64,000 bases of DNA from Nonomuraea helvata (GCF_039535785.1 NZ_BAAAXV010000005.1:806001-870000), one strand, 5' to 3'; counted from the stretch's first letter, positions 28,801 to 36,708 are shown. Numbers and translations: made by a program. The notes: a model not told the origin generated them from the sequence alone.

Positions 28801-31800
28801 TCCACAAACCCGCCACCTGCTGCCCCGGAGAGGCCAGCATCTCCGACACCACCGGCTTGGAGGCGTCCACCCGCCCGGCCTGCCACTCCGACCACTGACT
28901 GGCCACCGCGCCGGACGTGGACACCCGTACGCGCCAGCGGACCAGCCAGCCGTCCTTCAACTTGCCCGACGTCACCGCAGGCGTCTGCAACCAGCACCTA
29001 CTGGTCGTGTAACAACCACTGCTCGACACCGTGCCAGTACCGGACCAGATCAAACCTGTGCCCTGGGTGGTGGCCGTCGGGTCGTGCTCGACCTGGGCCT
29101 CCAGGCGCAACGCCCGGGCGTCGGGATCGCCGCCGTAGGCGTAGAAGCTCGGCTGCGTGGACGGCAACGTCCACAAACCCGCCACCTGCTGCCCCGGAGA
29201 GGCCAGCATCTCCGACACCACCGGCTTGGACGTGTCCACGCGCGCGAACTGCCACTCCGACCACGGGCCGGACACCAGCGCGCCCGGAGCGGCGGTGGAC
29301 TGCACCACCGCGCGCACCCTCCACCGGATCTGCCAGCCGTTCTGCAACCCCGTCACCGCGGGCGACTCGTGCGAGGCCAAGCACGTCTGGTTCGTGAAAC
29401 AGGTGTCACCGAACGTCGTGCCCTGCCCGGTCCAGATCAGCCCCGTACCCTGGCCCGTCGCCGCCGGGTCGTGCTCGACCTCCGCCTGCAGCACACCGGG
29501 CCGCCGGTCGGCGTCGGAGATGGCGGCGGTGAAGGACGGGTTGGTGCTCGGCAGTATCCACTTGCCGGACACCAACTGGCCGACAGACGTGGACACCGTG
29601 CTCACGGCAGGGCCGGGCGGGATCGTCTTGGAGATCGTCGTGTCCACGCGCGCCGACACCCACGCGGACCACGGCCCCGACGCCCCGGACGTGGTGGTGG
29701 CGCGGGCGCGCCAGCGGATCTGCCATCCGTCGGTCAGCTTTCCTGCCGGTACGGCCGCCCAGGCGATCGTCCCCGTCGCGTAATCCTTGTCCGAGGAGCC
29801 CGACCAGATCAGCCCGGTCCCCTGCCCGGCGGCAGCCGGGTCGTGCTCGACCTCCACGTTGAGCTTGCTGGACCGGTTGTCCGGATCGGTCACCTTGGCG
29901 AACAGCCACGGCGTCAGCGTCCCCGCCGTCCACGACGCGCTGCCCGGCAGCGCCGGGTCCATGCCCAGCGACTCGACCGACGGCTTGTTGAGGTCGATGC
30001 GTGCCTGGGTCCAGTCCGACCACGGGCTGATGGCGCCGGTGGTGGTCTCAGCACGCGCCCGCCAGCGAATCCTCATCCCATCGGTCAGCTTCCCGCCCGG
30101 TACCTGCACCAGCGCGTTGTCGCCGGAGTGGTACGGCTGAGCGCTCTTCCCCGTCCAGATCAGGCCGCTGCCTTGGCCGGTCGCGGCCGGGTCGTGCTCG
30201 ATCTCCACGGCGAGCAGGGAATCTCTGGTCTCCGGGTCGGTCACCTTCGCGTAGAGCCATGGCGAGGTCGCCGCCGCCGTCCAGCTTCCGGCGTCCCAGG
30301 TCGCCGGAGTCATCGACAAGCCCGACACCGAGGGTTTGCGCAGGTCGATGCTGGTGGAGGTCCAGTCGGTCCATGGGCCGAGGGCGCCGGTGGCGGTCTC
30401 ACCGCGTACGCGCCAGCGGACCTTCATGCTGTCGGTCAGCTTTCCTGCGGGGAGCTGCACCCAGGCGTTGCCGCCCGAAGCGTAGGAGGTGGCGCCCTTG
30501 CCCTCCCAGATCAGCCCCGTACCCTGCCCGGTCGCGGTCGGGTCGTGCTCGACCTGCGCCCACAGTTTCGAAGCGCGCGAATCAGGGTCGCTGACCTTGG
30601 CGAACACCCACGGCGTCACCGACGACGCCGTCCACGACGTCGCGCCCTTGGTCGCCGGGGTCAATCCGGCGTCGGAGGCGGCGGGCTTCGTCACGTCGAC
30701 GGTGGCGCTCTGCCAGGGTGACCATGTGCCCTCCACGCCGGCAGTGGTGACGCCGCGTACCCTCCAGCGGACCTTCATGCCGTCCGCCAGTTGCCCGGCC
30801 GGGACCTGCAGCCAGGCATTGCCGCCCGAGGCGTAGGAGGCGGTGGCCTTGCCGGACCAGATCAGTCCCGTGCCCTGTGCCGGTACGGCCGGATCGTGCT
30901 CGACCTCCGCAGCCAGCACCAGCTTCGAACCGCCGGCGTCGGTCACCTTCGCGTACAACCACGGTGTGACGGACGCCAGCGTCCACGAGTCGGTACCGCG
31001 GGTAGCGGGCACCGCACCCAGGCCGTTACCCGCCGTGCCGCTCACCGCGACCGTCGACTCCTGCCACTCCGACCACGGCCCGGCCACCCCGTCGGAGGCG
31101 GACACCCGTACGCGCCAGCGGACCAGCCAGCCGTCCTTCAGCTTGCCCGCCGTCACCGCAGGCGTCTGCAGATAGCACCTACTGGTCGTGTAACAACCAC
31201 TGGACGACAACGAACCAGAACCCGACCAGATCAACCCCGTACCCTGCGCCGCGACCGACGGATCGTGCTCAACCTGCGCCTCCAGACGCAACGCCCGCGA
31301 ATCCGGGTCACCGCCATAGGCGTAGAAGGTCGGCTGCGCGGACGACAACGTCCACAACCCCGCCACCTGCTGACCCGGGGAGGCCGTCATCTCCGACACC
31401 ACCGGCTTGGAGGTGTCCACCCGTCCGGCCTGCCATTCCGACCACTGACTGGCAATCCCGTCAGCGGTGGACACGCGGACCCGCCAGCGGATCAGCCAGC
31501 CGTCCTTCAGCTTGCCCGCCGTCACCGCGGGAGACTGCAACCAGCATCTGCTCGACGTGTAACAACCGCCGCTCGACACCGCGCCGGTACCGGACCAGAT
31601 CAACCCTGTGCCCTGCGCTGCGACCGCGGGATCGTGCTCGACCTGCGCCTCCAGACGCAACGGCCGCGAGTCGGGGTCGCCGCCGTAGGCGTAGAAGGTC
31701 GGCTGCGTGGACGGCAACGTCCACAAGCCCGCTACCTGCTGTCCCGGCGAGGCCAGCATTTCCGACACCACCGGCTTGGAGGCGTCCACGCGCGCGTACT

Positions 31801-34800
31801 GCCACTCCGACCACGGGCCCGCCTCCCCCTCAGCGGTGGACGCCCGCACGCGCCAGCGGATCAGCCAGCCGTCCTTGAGTTCGCCCGACGCCACGCTTGG
31901 GGTCTGCAACCAGCACCTGCTGGTCGTGTAACAACCGCCGCTCGACACCGCGCCGGCGGCCGCCCAGATCAGGCCCGAGCCCTGGCTCGCCGCTGACGGG
32001 TCGTGCTCGATCTCCGCCTCCAGGCGCAACGGCCGCGAATCCGGGTCGCCGCCGTAGGCGTAGAAGGTCGGCTGCGTGGACGGCAACCTCCACAGTCCTG
32101 ACGCCTGCTGTCCTGGGGAGGCCGTCATCTCCGACACCACCGGCTTGGAGGTGTCCACCCGTCCGCCCTGCCACTCCGACCACGGGCCCGCCACCTGGTC
32201 GGAGGTGGACACCCGCACGCGCCAGCGGACCAGCCAGCCGTCCTTCAGCTTGCCCGCCGTCACCGCGGGAGACTGCAACCAGCATCTGCTCGACGTGTAA
32301 CAACCGCTGCTCGACAGCGTGCCGGTATCGGACCAGATAAGCCCGGAGCCCTGGCCGGCGGCCGACGGGTCGTGCTCGATCTGCGCCTCAAGGCGCAACT
32401 TGCGTGAATCGGGATCGCCGCCGTAGGCGTAGAAGGTCGGCTGGGTGGACGGCAACGTCCACAAGCCCGCTACCTGCTGTCCCGGGGAAGCCAGCATTTC
32501 TGACACCACCGGCTTGGAGGTGTCCACGCGCGCGTACTGCCACTCCGACCACGGGCCCGACACCAGCGCGCCTGCGGTGGCGGTGGACTGCACCACCGCG
32601 CGCACCCGCCACCGGACGTGCCAGCCGTTCTGCAGCCCCGTCACCGCGGGCGACTCGTGCGAAGCCCAGCACGTCTGCCCCGTGAAACATGTTTCGTCGA
32701 ACGTCGTGCTCTGCCCGGACCAGATCAGACCCGTACCCTGGCCGGTCGCCGCCGGGTCGTGCTCGACCTCCGCCTCCAGCACGCCAGGCCGCCGGTCCAC
32801 GTCCGAGATCGCGGCGGTGAAGGACGGGCTGGTGGTCGGCAGTATCCACTTGCCCGTCACCAACTGGCCGACAGGCGCCGACACCATGCTCACTGCGGGC
32901 CCGGGCGGGATCGTCTTGAACACTGTCGTGTCCACGCGCGCCGACACCCACTCCGACCACGGCCCCGATACGCCGGACGTGGTGGTGGCGCGAGCCCGCC
33001 AGCGGATCTGCCATCCGTCGGTCAGCTTCCCTGACGGCACGACCGCCCAGGCATTGGTGCCTGACACGTACGCCTTGTCCGAAGAACCCGACCAGATCAG
33101 CCCCGCCCCCTGAGCGGGAACGGCCGGGTCGTGCTCGACCTCCACGTTGAGTTTGCTCGACCGGTTCTCCGGATCGGTCACCTTGGCGAACAGCCACGGC
33201 GTCAATGTTCCCGCCGTCCACGACGCGGAACCGGGAAGCGCCGGGTCCATCCCCAGCGACTCGACCGACGGCTTGTTGAGGTCGATGCCGGCAGCGGTCC
33301 AGTCGGTCCATGGGCCGAGGGCGCCGGTAGTGGTTTCACCGCGTACCCGCCAGCGGACCTTCATCCCATCCGTCAGCTTTCCTGCCGGGACCTGCACCCA
33401 CGCGTTGCCCCCCGAGGCGTACGCCGTGGTTCCCTTGCCCTCCCAGATCAGCCCCGTACCCTGCCCCGTCGCGGCCGGGTCGTGCTCGACCTGCGCCCAC
33501 AGTTTCGAAGCGCGCGAATCAGGATCACTGACCTTGGCATACACCCACGGCATCACCGACGACGCCGTCCACGACGTCGCACCCTTGGTCGCCGGGGTCA
33601 GCCCAGCATCGGACGCGGCCGGCTTCGTCGCATCGACGATCGCGCTCTGCCAGGGCGACCATGCGCCCTCCACGCCCGCCGTGGTCACACCACGCACCCG
33701 CCAACGGACCTTCATCCCGTCCGTCAGTTGCCCAGCCGGGACCTGCAGCCAGGCATTGCCACCTGAAGCATAGGAGGTCGTGGCCTTGCCAGACCAGATC
33801 AGCCCCGTACCCTGCGCCGGTACGGCCGGGTCGTGCTCGACCTCCGCGCCCAACACCAGCTTCGAACCACCGGCATCGGTCACCTTCGCGTACAACCACG
33901 GTGTGACGGACGCCAGCGTCCACGAGTCGGTACCGCGGGTAGCGGGCACCGCACCCAGGCCGTTACCCGCCGTACCGCTCACCGCGACCGTCGACTCCTG
34001 CCACTCCGACCACGGCCCCACCACCCCATCGGAAGCCGACACCCGCACCCGCCAGCGGACCAGCCAACCATCCTTCAACTTGCCCGACGTCACCGCAGGA
34101 GACTGCAGATAGCACCTACTGGTCGTGTAACAGCCGCTGCTCGACAGGTCACCTGAGCCCGACCAGATCAGGCCCGTGCCCTGCGTGGTGACCGAAGGGT
34201 CGTGCTCAACCTGCGCCTCCAGGCGCAACGTCCGTGAATCGGGGTCGCCGCCGTACGCGTAGAAGCTCGGCTGTGCGGACGGCAACGTCCACAGACCCGC
34301 CACCTGCTGGCCTGGGGAGGCCGTCATCTCCGACACCACCGGCTTGGAGGTGTCCACCCGTCCGCCCTGCCACTCCGACCACGGACCGGCCACCCCGTCG
34401 GCAGCCGACACCCGCACCCGCCAGCGAACCAGCCAACCATCCTTCAACTTGCCCGACGTCACCGCAGGCGTCTGCAGATAGCACCTACTGGTCGTGTAAC
34501 ACCCACTGGACGACAAAGAACCAGAACCCGACCAGATCAACCCCGTACCCTGCGTCGCAACCGAAGGGTCGTGCTCAACCTGCGCCTCCAGGCGCAACGT
34601 CCGCGACTCCGGATCTCCGCCGTACGCGTAGAAAGTCGGCTGAGTTGACGGCAGGCTCCATATCCCGGACGTCAACTGGCCTGGGGAGGCCGTCGCCTCC
34701 GACACCACCGGCTTGGAGGTGTCCACCCGTCCGGCCTGCCAGGGCGACCACGCACTCACCACGCCGCCGGACGTGGAGACCCGCACCCGCCAGCGGATCA

Positions 34801-35659
34801 GCCAACCGTCCTTCAACTTGCCCGCCGTCACCGCAGGGGACTGCAACCAGCACCTACTGGTCGTGTAGCACCCGCTGGACGAAAGGTCGCCGGTAGCGGA
34901 CCAGATCAGCCCCGTACCCTGGGTGGCGACCGAAGGGTCGTGCTCGACCTGGGCCTCCAGACGCAACGTCCGCGAGTCCGCGTCCCCGCCGTAGGCGTAG
35001 AAGGTCGGCTGCGTGGACGGCAACGTCCACAACCCCGACACCTGCTGGCCGGGAGAGGCCAACATTCCCGACACCGCCGGAAGCGCGGCGGCCGTGACAG
35101 CCTGCGTCCAGGTTGCCTTCGCATCGTCCTGCGCCGCGCTTCCCAGGGAGACCTTGTGCAGGCCGGCGCTCTCAGCGCGAACACGGGTCTGTCGTCCGTC
35201 GTTCGTCGCTTGTGCTGATCCGGCGGCGTCGGGGGACGATTCCCAGGTCAGCGGCGGCGGGCTGTTCAGTCCGTCTGCGGCCGGCTCGTCCACCATCTCG
35301 CGCGGCTTCTCCAGCGGAAGCGAGCCCTTGGGCCGCTTGCTGTCGCTGTCCGTCTTGCCCTCCGCCTGGGGCTGAGTGGCGGCCGGGCCGACGAGGTGCG
35401 GCAGATTCGCCGCGGACCCGGAATCCTGGACAGGTGCACTGTTGACGGAACCTGAAGACGGGGAAGCGGGGATAGCCAGCCGGTTCGGAGAAGGGGCGAC
35501 GGCGAACGCCTGCGTCTCCAGCGCGAGAACGCCCGGCATGAGAGCCACGGTCACGACCAGGGCGACGCGACTCGCCCATCTCGATGGTCCACTCTGTCCA
35601 AGCCCTAACCGGCTCCGACCCAGCACCCTCGCAGCTGCCTGAACACGCCGCATGGCCAC
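19895..35659 (-). CDS. Giant secreted Rhs/YD-repeat protein with 22 Ig-like modules and a Cys-rich tail
   Basis: About 5,254 residues. A signal peptide (SRWASRVALVVTVALMPGVLA) leads to a linker of about 150 residues, then 22 modules of three types (near 35100-27060), an FN3-like segment (27060-26745), an Rhs start (SGNFAHTSTDASV, PGGEQLRF), a LamG-like domain (25990-25310), many YD repeats and the Rhs core end (RWYQPSTGSFVSRDTLG, YANDNPLTSVDLDGH) near 21085. A Lys/Thr linker and a 28-cysteine tail of about 350 residues finish it. Rhs shells encapsulate C-terminal effectors; this tail has no nuclease motif I know. The GTG at 35659 follows GGGGAG by seven bases; GTG 35665 and ATG 35653 are alternatives. 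Its operon partner is the tail paralogue. It is far longer than usual Rhs proteins (about 1,500-2,500). Confidence 0.9.
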   Translation of the reverse strand: MAMRRVQAAARVLGRSRLGLGQSGPSRWASRVALVVTVALMPGVLALETQAFAVAPSPNRLAIPASPSSGSVNSAPVQDSGSAANLPHLVGPAATQPQAEGKTDSDSKRPKGSLPLEKPREMVDEPAADGLNSPPPLTWESSPDAAGSAQATNDGRQTRVRAESAGLHKVSLGSAAQDDAKATWTQAVTAAALPAVSGMLASPGQQVSGLWTLPSTQPTFYAYGGDADSRTLRLEAQVEHDPSVATQGTGLIWSATGDLSSSGCYTTSRCWLQSPAVTAGKLKDGWLIRWRVRVSTSGGVVSAWSPWQAGRVDTSKPVVSEATASPGQLTSGIWSLPSTQPTFYAYGGDPESRTLRLEAQVEHDPSVATQGTGLIWSGSGSLSSSGCYTTSRCYLQTPAVTSGKLKDGWLVRWRVRVSAADGVAGPWSEWQGGRVDTSKPVVSEMTASPGQQVAGLWTLPSAQPSFYAYGGDPDSRTLRLEAQVEHDPSVTTQGTGLIWSGSGDLSSSGCYTTSRCYLQSPAVTSGKLKDGWLVRWRVRVSASDGVVGPWSEWQESTVAVSGTAGNGLGAVPATRGTDSWTLASVTPWLYAKVTDAGGSKLVLGAEVEHDPAVPAQGTGLIWSGKATTSYASGGNAWLQVPAGQLTDGMKVRWRVRGVTTAGVEGAWSPWQSAIVDATKPAASDAGLTPATKGATSWTASSVMPWVYAKVSDPDSRASKLWAQVEHDPAATGQGTGLIWEGKGTTAYASGGNAWVQVPAGKLTDGMKVRWRVRGETTTGALGPWTDWTAAGIDLNKPSVESLGMDPALPGSASWTAGTLTPWLFAKVTDPENRSSKLNVEVEHDPAVPAQGAGLIWSGSSDKAYVSGTNAWAVVPSGKLTDGWQIRWRARATTTSGVSGPWSEWVSARVDTTVFKTIPPGPAVSMVSAPVGQLVTGKWILPTTSPSFTAAISDVDRRPGVLEAEVEHDPAATGQGTGLIWSGQSTTFDETCFTGQTCWASHESPAVTGLQNGWHVRWRVRAVVQSTATAGALVSGPWSEWQYARVDTSKPVVSEMLASPGQQVAGLWTLPSTQPTFYAYGGDPDSRKLRLEAQIEHDPSAAGQGSGLIWSDTGTLSSSGCYTSSRCWLQSPAVTAGKLKDGWLVRWRVRVSTSDQVAGPWSEWQGGRVDTSKPVVSEMTASPGQQASGLWRLPSTQPTFYAYGGDPDSRPLRLEAEIEHDPSAASQGSGLIWAAAGAVSSGGCYTTSRCWLQTPSVASGELKDGWLIRWRVRASTAEGEAGPWSEWQYARVDASKPVVSEMLASPGQQVAGLWTLPSTQPTFYAYGGDPDSRPLRLEAQVEHDPAVAAQGTGLIWSGTGAVSSGGCYTSSRCWLQSPAVTAGKLKDGWLIRWRVRVSTADGIASQWSEWQAGRVDTSKPVVSEMTASPGQQVAGLWTLSSAQPTFYAYGGDPDSRALRLEAQVEHDPSVAAQGTGLIWSGSGSLSSSGCYTTSRCYLQTPAVTAGKLKDGWLVRWRVRVSASDGVAGPWSEWQESTVAVSGTAGNGLGAVPATRGTDSWTLASVTPWLYAKVTDAGGSKLVLAAEVEHDPAVPAQGTGLIWSGKATASYASGGNAWLQVPAGQLADGMKVRWRVRGVTTAGVEGTWSPWQSATVDVTKPAASDAGLTPATKGATSWTASSVTPWVFAKVSDPDSRASKLWAQVEHDPTATGQGTGLIWEGKGATSYASGGNAWVQLPAGKLTDSMKVRWRVRGETATGALGPWTDWTSTSIDLRKPSVSGLSMTPATWDAGSWTAAATSPWLYAKVTDPETRDSLLAVEIEHDPAATGQGSGLIWTGKSAQPYHSGDNALVQVPGGKLTDGMRIRWRARAETTTGAISPWSDWTQARIDLNKPSVESLGMDPALPGSASWTAGTLTPWLFAKVTDPDNRSSKLNVEVEHDPAAAGQGTGLIWSGSSDKDYATGTIAWAAVPAGKLTDGWQIRWRARATTTSGASGPWSAWVSARVDTTISKTIPPGPAVSTVSTSVGQLVSGKWILPSTNPSFTAAISDADRRPGVLQAEVEHDPAATGQGTGLIWTGQGTTFGDTCFTNQTCLASHESPAVTGLQNGWQIRWRVRAVVQSTAAPGALVSGPWSEWQFARVDTSKPVVSEMLASPGQQVAGLWTLPSTQPSFYAYGGDPDARALRLEAQVEHDPTATTQGTGLIWSGTGTVSSSGCYTTSRCWLQTPAVTSGKLKDGWLVRWRVRVSTSGAVASQWSEWQAGRVDASKPVVSEMLASPGQQVAGLWTLPSTQPSFYAYGGDPDSRPLRLEAQVEHDPSAAGQGSGLIWSGTGTVSSSGCYTTSRCWLQTPAVTSGKLKDGWLVRWRVRVSTSGAVASQWSEWQAGRVDASKPVVSEMLASPGQQVAGLWTLPSTQPSFYAYGGDPDSRPLRLEAQVEHDPSAAGQGSGLIWSGTGTVSSSGCYTTSRCWLQTPAVTSGKLKDGWQVRWRVRVSTADGVASQWSEWQATRVDASKPVVSEATGSPGQQTSGLWTLTSTQPTFYAYGGDPDSRTLRLEAQVEHDPSVTTQGTGLIWSGSGDLSSTGCYTTSRCWLQTPAVTAGKLKDGWLVRWRVRVSTSDGVVGPWTEWQASTVAVSGTAGNGLGAVPATRGTDSWTVASATPWLYAKVTDAGGSKLVLGAEIEHDPAAPAQGTGLIWSGKGTASYASGGNAWVQVPAGKLSDGMKVRWRVRGITTAGAEGEWSPWQNGTVDLRKPSIDGLGMNPAIRGTTSWTAESLTPWMYAKVTDPENRPSKLDVEVEHDPATGDEGTGLIWSGSSDKEYVSGTNAWTAVPADKLTDGWHIRWRARATTISGVSGPWSDWVYASVAALPFESFSPENNSQVGTLTPVLSANARPFNKGEVKYWFQICAGSAPNWRWCKDSAEQTEQWTTEGAWQVNDKRLKWGETYSWMAKAATTYTTVTSSWRTFTPVPEQGNINGLLAAGTQGREFNHTSGNFAHTSTDASVAVVGPPLSVSRTYNSLDPRTDGMFGAGWTTRWDMRIEAEPTGNLLVTYPGGEQLRFAPTGNGTYAPPQGTFATMAADQAGGWRLMDKSATSYWFAASGLLTKITDHRGRAQELTRGSDGKLAKVTATGGRSLTFTWSGNHVASVSTDPVDGNPLTWTYTYEGDLLVKVCPPTSATDCTGYTYGTSSRYKSVITDDRPEYYYRLNEAETRTGTTVASAAGWNITEEQAKLNGTTPADLGTQVPGALAGSPDTAMRFKGAATSTFVQLPRNAVSGQGGELAVEAWFKTAASGTVIGMQDKADNQPSASVPVVYVGTDGKLRGQFFTGLSTIAQTPITSSGAVNDGAWHHVVLSAVETKPATSSAPAEHTQTLYLDGVAAGTRAGEIQHGDMVETRIGSGYSSSAWPSTTGSGALFPFNGDIDEVAIYGKPLGAAAVQRHFAAGKPQPQLTKVTQPSGRVGVVNAYNPDGGRLVTHTDAHGGTWKLSDPVYAKQTTISTFATVTVTDPHDGVVTYVADAQRGYRQVSVTDQVGATTKYTYDIGGFPAKEYDPNGNAVEMAFNARGNMLSKKTCRAAGNCSTEYFAYFLNAENPFDARNDLKIAHRDGRSASPTDETYQTSWTFNTYGEEIKQTTPATADFPQGRSAVKTYTDGTEPAAGGGNTPAGLLESAKDYNGNEVTYAYTTSGDVAVEATATGLTYAREYDVLGRAVKETEISKAFPDGLATTITYDALGRNTSRTGTGVKNEVSGVTHTVKWTRTYDPDGLPLIETLSDLTGGDAARTTAYDYDSYGRLETVTGPEGGVQRFAYDHKGQKVSFTDERGATFHYGYTARGELATSTLKGWTGSPLDPQQVADVVMVSYAYDLGGRLASETDAMGRTTAYTYYGDDLPASRIAKGARLNGSSTQRDVVLGSRVYDATGNVVEETTDGGTLRLAGTYDAAGRLTRLATDPDKLNRIASYSYDANGNVIKISRTAAGSDRTEVSEYAYNAANQPIREVVHNDGGEDLITTVTVDDRGLTTATTDPRGNAPGADQAAYTTNITYNALRMPTQVQSPPVAVEHAGAAPVNQRPVTRTGYNTYGEPTHRADAEGRVVTSVMDRAGRVIEQTMPAYTPPGGQSVTPKTISRYDAAGQLISNTDARGQETTFVYDGLGRKVQVRAPKAAVSSYGYDLLGEALWTVDPTGARSESTYDDLGRQITLTTIERRPAQATYVTRMEYDDAGQVTKTTRPTGDSSTRTYDATGALTSHTNALGDTTTFVYDLAGRPVKSTDALGLSSTAAFDLAGRKIQTQELDAQGAVLRTLRFGYDAADNLVSETSAEGHTTTQVFDAANRLVERREPVSATETITTSFGYDAAGAQTRSTDGRGNATYTTYNSLGLTESVIEPSTAAHPQAADRTWTTVYDAGSNPVTTLLPGGVRIDRVFDELNRLTQQTGTGAETATEAKTFAYDLAGRVTSANDLGFTLNDRGLLLKVSGAGGDVSSYAYDSNSRLAQRVDVTGTSTFTWDDADRLTQSVDPVSAVTIDYGYDKNSRLTSMAYGTSGARRSYSYDGLSRLTKDQLTTSAGSPIASVEYGYDLDDNLTSKTTAGTSGAGQNTYTYDWSNRLTSWTAPDGTKTGYEWDAAGNRVKAGDKTFTYDERNRLTSGDGHTYTYTARGTLAEDSAGIVRRTKFDAFERLINDDGVVYDYDALDRVESRTGGGKSTRMAYDGISNNLTAVTDGDTGVAKSIFGRDALGRTLGLSDGAGGRLAFCDLRGDLIGTFGASSTSLADSVAYDPFGEVLARTGQAHDLGYQGGYTDPDTGKVNMASRWYQPSTGSFVSRDTLGQAPDPSVQLNRYAYANDNPLTSVDLDGHATKTKTKTKTTTKTKTKTTTKVKTQKEKEKEYKACEKQNFSNKNGLNCDAEKKISKETKSFIVDCKKGLSDENACSDGGTAYTSCRLKGTKSSTCEGDGVKQACVTQGGGSLCKNSIEAYDACRSDKSISRFVCIEGNPQYVDCMHRYTNAHDTCVGATGAYERCRIDGNHGSKPQCMVAGEVYAVCSYKGGLKDLGSRSGYDQIDSVCKEVANDTVRCFLKVQGSLGDCFAAGLVQLDCIKATKRVGDCGKLADGIYWCMSNPKSDFCDSTPYERPCVTKNKSKTCEKYYSAVQAWFTSEIYKKSDLTTPGVCQVKDFLSFIPIAKPAETAAGTVCGLIENGIKIINTVTKDADVNAAWKKARLSSPGTGLILKRVCTDVASDIGSVCTDSIRPA
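20992..21085 (-). repeat. Lys/Thr-rich microsatellite linker between Rhs core and tail
   Basis: A tract of GTCTTC and related six-base units (seen on the + strand) encodes repeated Lys-Thr pairs followed by KEKEKEYK. It lies directly after the Rhs core end DLDGH and before the first tail cysteine, so it is the join of the conserved shell and the variable tip. A change by one or more units keeps the frame. Base composition differs from the GC-rich surroundings. Confidence 0.8.
27062..35100 (-). repeat. Array of 22 tandem Ig-like modules with higher-order order
   Basis: Type A (11 copies, exactly 369 bp each, marked by ASPGQQxxGLW, FYAYGGDPDSR and CYTTSRC), type B (9 copies, about 351 bp, SWTxxxxTPWLYAKV) and type C (2 copies, GQLVxGKWILP). 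All share the core VEHDPxxxxQGTGLIW, a Trp-Arg-rich WRVR and a WSEWQ end. Reading in protein order: A A A B B B C, then A A A A B B B B C, then A A A A B B. Marker bases in A copies lie at 35055, 34686, 34317; 32487, 32118, 31749, 31380; and 29199, 28830, 28461, 28092, showing the exact 369-base step. The offset from the last A to the first B is 396 bases in all three blocks. Confidence 0.9.
28207..29058 (-). repeat. Nearly identical 369-bp tandem copies (modules A8-A10)
   Basis: The 483 bases 28207-28689 recur at 28576-29058 with a shift of exactly 369 and one difference that I see (28409 G versus 28778 A). Outside these edges the copies diverge as other A modules do. This is the youngest expansion in the array, or a recent gene conversion. 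Confidence 0.9.
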
Positions 35660-36060
35660 GCCCACACTCCCCGTAGACCAGAAACCCCAAGGGCCTCAGG
35701 CGCATCCCCATAAGCGCCACATAAATAACGCCACAGATATACACAGATAGGATGAACCAGGAATAGATCTTGACAAGCTGGTAAGAGTTGATGCAGAGGG
35801 CTGGCGAATTGAGTCAGCTCATGGAGTTCGGGCAGCTCACATGCCTGCAACGCTGGCAAACCAAGAAGGCCATGTGACGGAAATCACAGAGGAAGTGCTA
35901 ATTACCCAAAAATGTGATGTAAATCCTGTAACTACTCCGTCACGATGAGCCTCACATCACCGGCGCAACTGAAGTCGCCAGGGGCTGTGGCCAGTTAACG
36001 GGACAGACTCCTCCAGCACCGAGCTCGCCGCCACCACCGTCTCGCGCGTCTGCTCACACG
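35660..36060. promoter_or_regulatory. Intergenic region upstream of the Rhs gene, no gene seen
   Basis: About 400 bases between the divergent Rhs and 36061 genes, AT-richer than the rest (35700-35950). On the minus strand TTGTCA (35776-35771) is followed after 16 bases by CATCCT (35754-35749), a possible sigma-70-type promoter for the Rhs operon, with an untranslated leader of roughly 80 bases. No operator, hairpin or small gene is obvious. A promoter for the rightward gene must also lie here but I cannot name it. Confidence 0.35.
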
Positions 36061-36708
36061 GTGGACAACGACCACCCGTCCAAACAGCCCATGCCTTATC
36101 CGCCCAGCTCAGCCGCTCCCTCGGATGGAGCCAAACCCGTCCTCGCCATCCGGCTGGGCGCCCAGCGAAACTTGCACGCCGACATTGGCATCCAACAGCG
36201 CATGAACGTACGTCGCCTCATATATTCGACCGCTCTGGCAGCCCCGGTTCTGTATGCCGCGGTCAACATGACCGCGCTCCAGCTGATCGCCCATCCGAAG
36301 GGAGAACTCAATCCCTGGTACGAAGAGCCATGGAATGACATATTGCTGGAACAGCTGAAGCGCGAGGTCGCGCATGCGCGGAATGTGACGCTCGGCATCA
36401 CCATGGTTCTGGCCGCCGAGGCGGTTCTCATCGCCGTGCTCGACCGCCTGAACCATCGATCACCTTTCAGGTCCACCGTGCCGACCGGCGTCTGGCTCAT
36501 CCTGTACGAACTGACTCTGGTCGTGGGGGTGCTGCTCTCTCCCCTGACACGGTTTTGGCTGCTCAATGACGATAGCGATCTTGAGATGATAGCTCCCGAG
36601 TGGCATTCTCCCGCGTTGATCGCCATTCCCGTCCTGACTCTTATAGGCTTGATCACTTGGATGTCCGGCCCGCCTGACGCCGTACCGGGTCCGCGCGATG
36701 AGCGGTGA
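36061..36708 (+). CDS. Hypothetical four-helix membrane protein
   Basis: 215 residues. The first 45 are polar and Pro-rich; four hydrophobic segments follow (near residues 57-75, 103-127, 140-162 and 182-203), with short loops. I recognise no family. The GTG at 36061 has no ribosome-binding site, and an in-frame ATG at 36091 is an alternative. It diverges from the giant Rhs gene across the shared 400-base region, so a link to Rhs export is conceivable, but nothing in the sequence proves it. It is convergent with the zinc-ribbon gene; the 165 bases between hold no terminator that I can see. Confidence 0.6.
   Translation: MDNDHPSKQPMPYPPSSAAPSDGAKPVLAIRLGAQRNLHADIGIQQRMNVRRLIYSTALAAPVLYAAVNMTALQLIAHPKGELNPWYEEPWNDILLEQLKREVAHARNVTLGITMVLAAEAVLIAVLDRLNHRSPFRSTVPTGVWLILYELTLVVGVLLSPLTRFWLLNDDSDLEMIAPEWHSPALIAIPVLTLIGLITWMSGPPDAVPGPRDER

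Noticed and set aside
28135..32340. Several long plus-strand frames with repeated sequence (400 to 670 residues)
   Set aside because: They are the antisense reading of the repeated Rhs stalk; periodicity comes from the true gene on the other strand.
27062..35100. CRISPR-like or satellite array
   Set aside because: Repeat units are 351-369 bp, coding, and have no short direct repeats with unique spacers; no cas genes are present.
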